From Leptospira montravelensis (GTDB lineage Bacteria; Spirochaetota; Leptospiria; Leptospirales; Leptospiraceae): a stretch of 64,000 bases of DNA. The position numbers and the translations under genes are program-made. Shown one piece after another: positions 63,121 to 64,000 of the stretch (its first letter is position 1; each line of letters starts with the position of its first letter). The DNA is taken from positions 62,001-126,000 of the forward strand of contig NZ_RQFO01000001.1 of NCBI RefSeq assembly GCF_004770045.1. Direction: 5' to 3'. Under the pieces are notes generated by a model that saw only the letters and a program-made list of their open reading frames with translations, was not told the DNA's origin and did no database searches.

Positions 63121-64000
63121 TTAGATGTCTTCCTCCATCTTCTCTTCCATTTCTTTCTCTTTGAAATCCACAAAGCTAAAGAATTTTTTAAAGAAACCGG
63201 TAAGGCCTTCCTCGTCACTATAACCACCTTCGGTTTGTAAGAGGGTATGTGTGACTCTTGTCAGACAGGCGGCTGCTTTGGAACGTGGTGCCCCGATAAT
63301 GAATGGTTTTTGTTCCCGAATGGATTTTTCCACCTCTTCATCTTGGAAAATAAATCCTAAGTTTTCCACTTGGACTTCTAAAAATTGACCCGAGATATCA
63401 ATCACACGATCGGCAACTTTTTTTCCTTCAATCGCAGACCGAACTCGGTTCACGATGATTTTAAGATTTTTGTCTTTGGATTGAGAAACAATGGATTTGA
63501 TCAGTCCATAAGAGTCGGTGATGGAAGTGGGTTCCGGTGTGGTCACAACAATCACTTCATCGGCAGGCATCACAAGCCCTATGACATTGGCAGAAATTCC
63601 TGCACCCGTATCAATGATCATCACATCGTAACGATCGAGCTCAGCAAATCCTTTGATTAAATTGTTTCTTTGTGTTTCATTCAGGTTTGCCAGTTGGGAA
63701 TACCCAGAAGCTCCTGCAATGATGTCCACACCTTCTGGAGTGGATATCACGATGTCTTTTAGAGATTTATGGCCTTTGACCACATGGTATAAATTATATT
63801 TCGGAATGATCCCAAGAAGGACGTTTACATTGGCAAGGCCCAAGTCACCATCGAAGATTAAAACTTTTAGACCTGTTTTGGCAATGGAGATGGCAAGGTT
63901 GACAGAAACAGTACTTTTGCCCACTCCCCCTTTCCCGGAGGCTACGGCTATGATTTTCGTTTTTTTGGCTGTATCCTGGGGTTGTACAAGTTTTAATCCA
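63121..64000 (-). CDS. flhG: FlhG/MinD-type ATPase, partial at right edge
   Basis: The gene continues past the right edge, so the N-terminus is missing. The visible part has the deviant Walker A of MinD/ParA proteins ([11 protein letters not shown], around 63915-63950), IIDTGAG (Walker B) and DLGLANVN. FlhG sets flagellar number and place. In spirochetes flhF is usually next to it (outside the window). fliA lies 580 bp downstream on the same strand, completing a motility-regulation cluster. Confidence 0.93.
   Translation of the reverse strand, partial: GLKLVQPQDTAKKTKIIAVASGKGGVGKSTVSVNLAISIAKTGLKVLIFDGDLGLANVNVLLGIIPKYNLYHVVKGHKSLKDIVISTPEGVDIIAGASGYSQLANLNETQRNNLIKGFAELDRYDVMIIDTGAGISANVIGLVMPADEVIVVTTPEPTSITDSYGLIKSIVSQSKDKNLKIIVNRVRSAIEGKKVADRVIDISGQFLEVQVENLGFIFQDEEVEKSIREQKPFIIGAPRSKAAACLTRVTHTLLQTEGGYSDEEGLTGFFKKFFSFVDFKEKEMEEKMEEDI

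Overview
The window is a chromosomal segment of a Leptospira species. It is AT-rich and carries spirochete-specific genes: flbB beside fliI/fliJ, a very long exported protein of the kind known only from Leptospira, a DUF1554/Calx-beta lipoprotein, and many lipoproteins with relaxed lipoboxes. A subclass B1-type metallo-beta-lactamase and the general gene content fit an environmental (saprophytic) lineage better than a host-restricted pathogen. That placement is inference.

Layout. 1-17153 (minus strand) is one tightly packed run of nine genes, seven of its eight junctions overlapping. In order of transcription they are a TolC-like outer-membrane protein, an Ig-like-domain lipoprotein, two small lipoproteins, a multi-pass membrane protein, a membrane-fusion protein, two unequal RND pump proteins, and a giant exported protein that leaves the left edge. 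This is the most unusual locus here. 17276-18921 is a FecR/DUF4384 pair. 19111-31146 is a mosaic of short units: a PHP-type hydrolase divergent from a membrane glycosyltransferase, a DCC-family protein divergent from an M3 peptidase, a copper-delivery pair (SCO plus PCuAC), an alpha/beta hydrolase, a hybrid histidine kinase with a damaged ATPase domain, tatA-tatC followed by a phosphatase-like gene, and the metallo-beta-lactamase.

31251-34634 is the tRNA-Gly - tig - clpP - clpX protein-quality block. 34635-41000 is looser: two lipoproteins, a type II toxin-antitoxin pair with a promoter, an operator-like palindrome and flanking direct repeats, an SGNH hydrolase, a probable outer-membrane barrel and an OmpA-family lipoprotein. 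41015-51432 holds the Calx-beta/DUF1554 lipoprotein, a DUF3095 cyclase-like protein, a GH3 glycosidase, a PilZ-like membrane protein, murA with Asp in place of the active-site Cys, an Fe-S protein and smaller genes.

51654-64000 is motility-related: fliI, then (split by an oppositely oriented sensor kinase/phosphatase fusion) fliJ and flbB. It is followed on the minus strand by flhG, a small membrane protein, fliA, a FapA-family gene, two small genes, remA and gmk. FlhG, FliA, FliI, FliJ and FlbB together serve assembly and expression of the periplasmic flagella.

No CRISPR array, rRNA, prophage or intact insertion sequence was seen. Starts were chosen from Shine-Dalgarno sites and family N-termini; residue numbers refer to the chosen starts unless stated.
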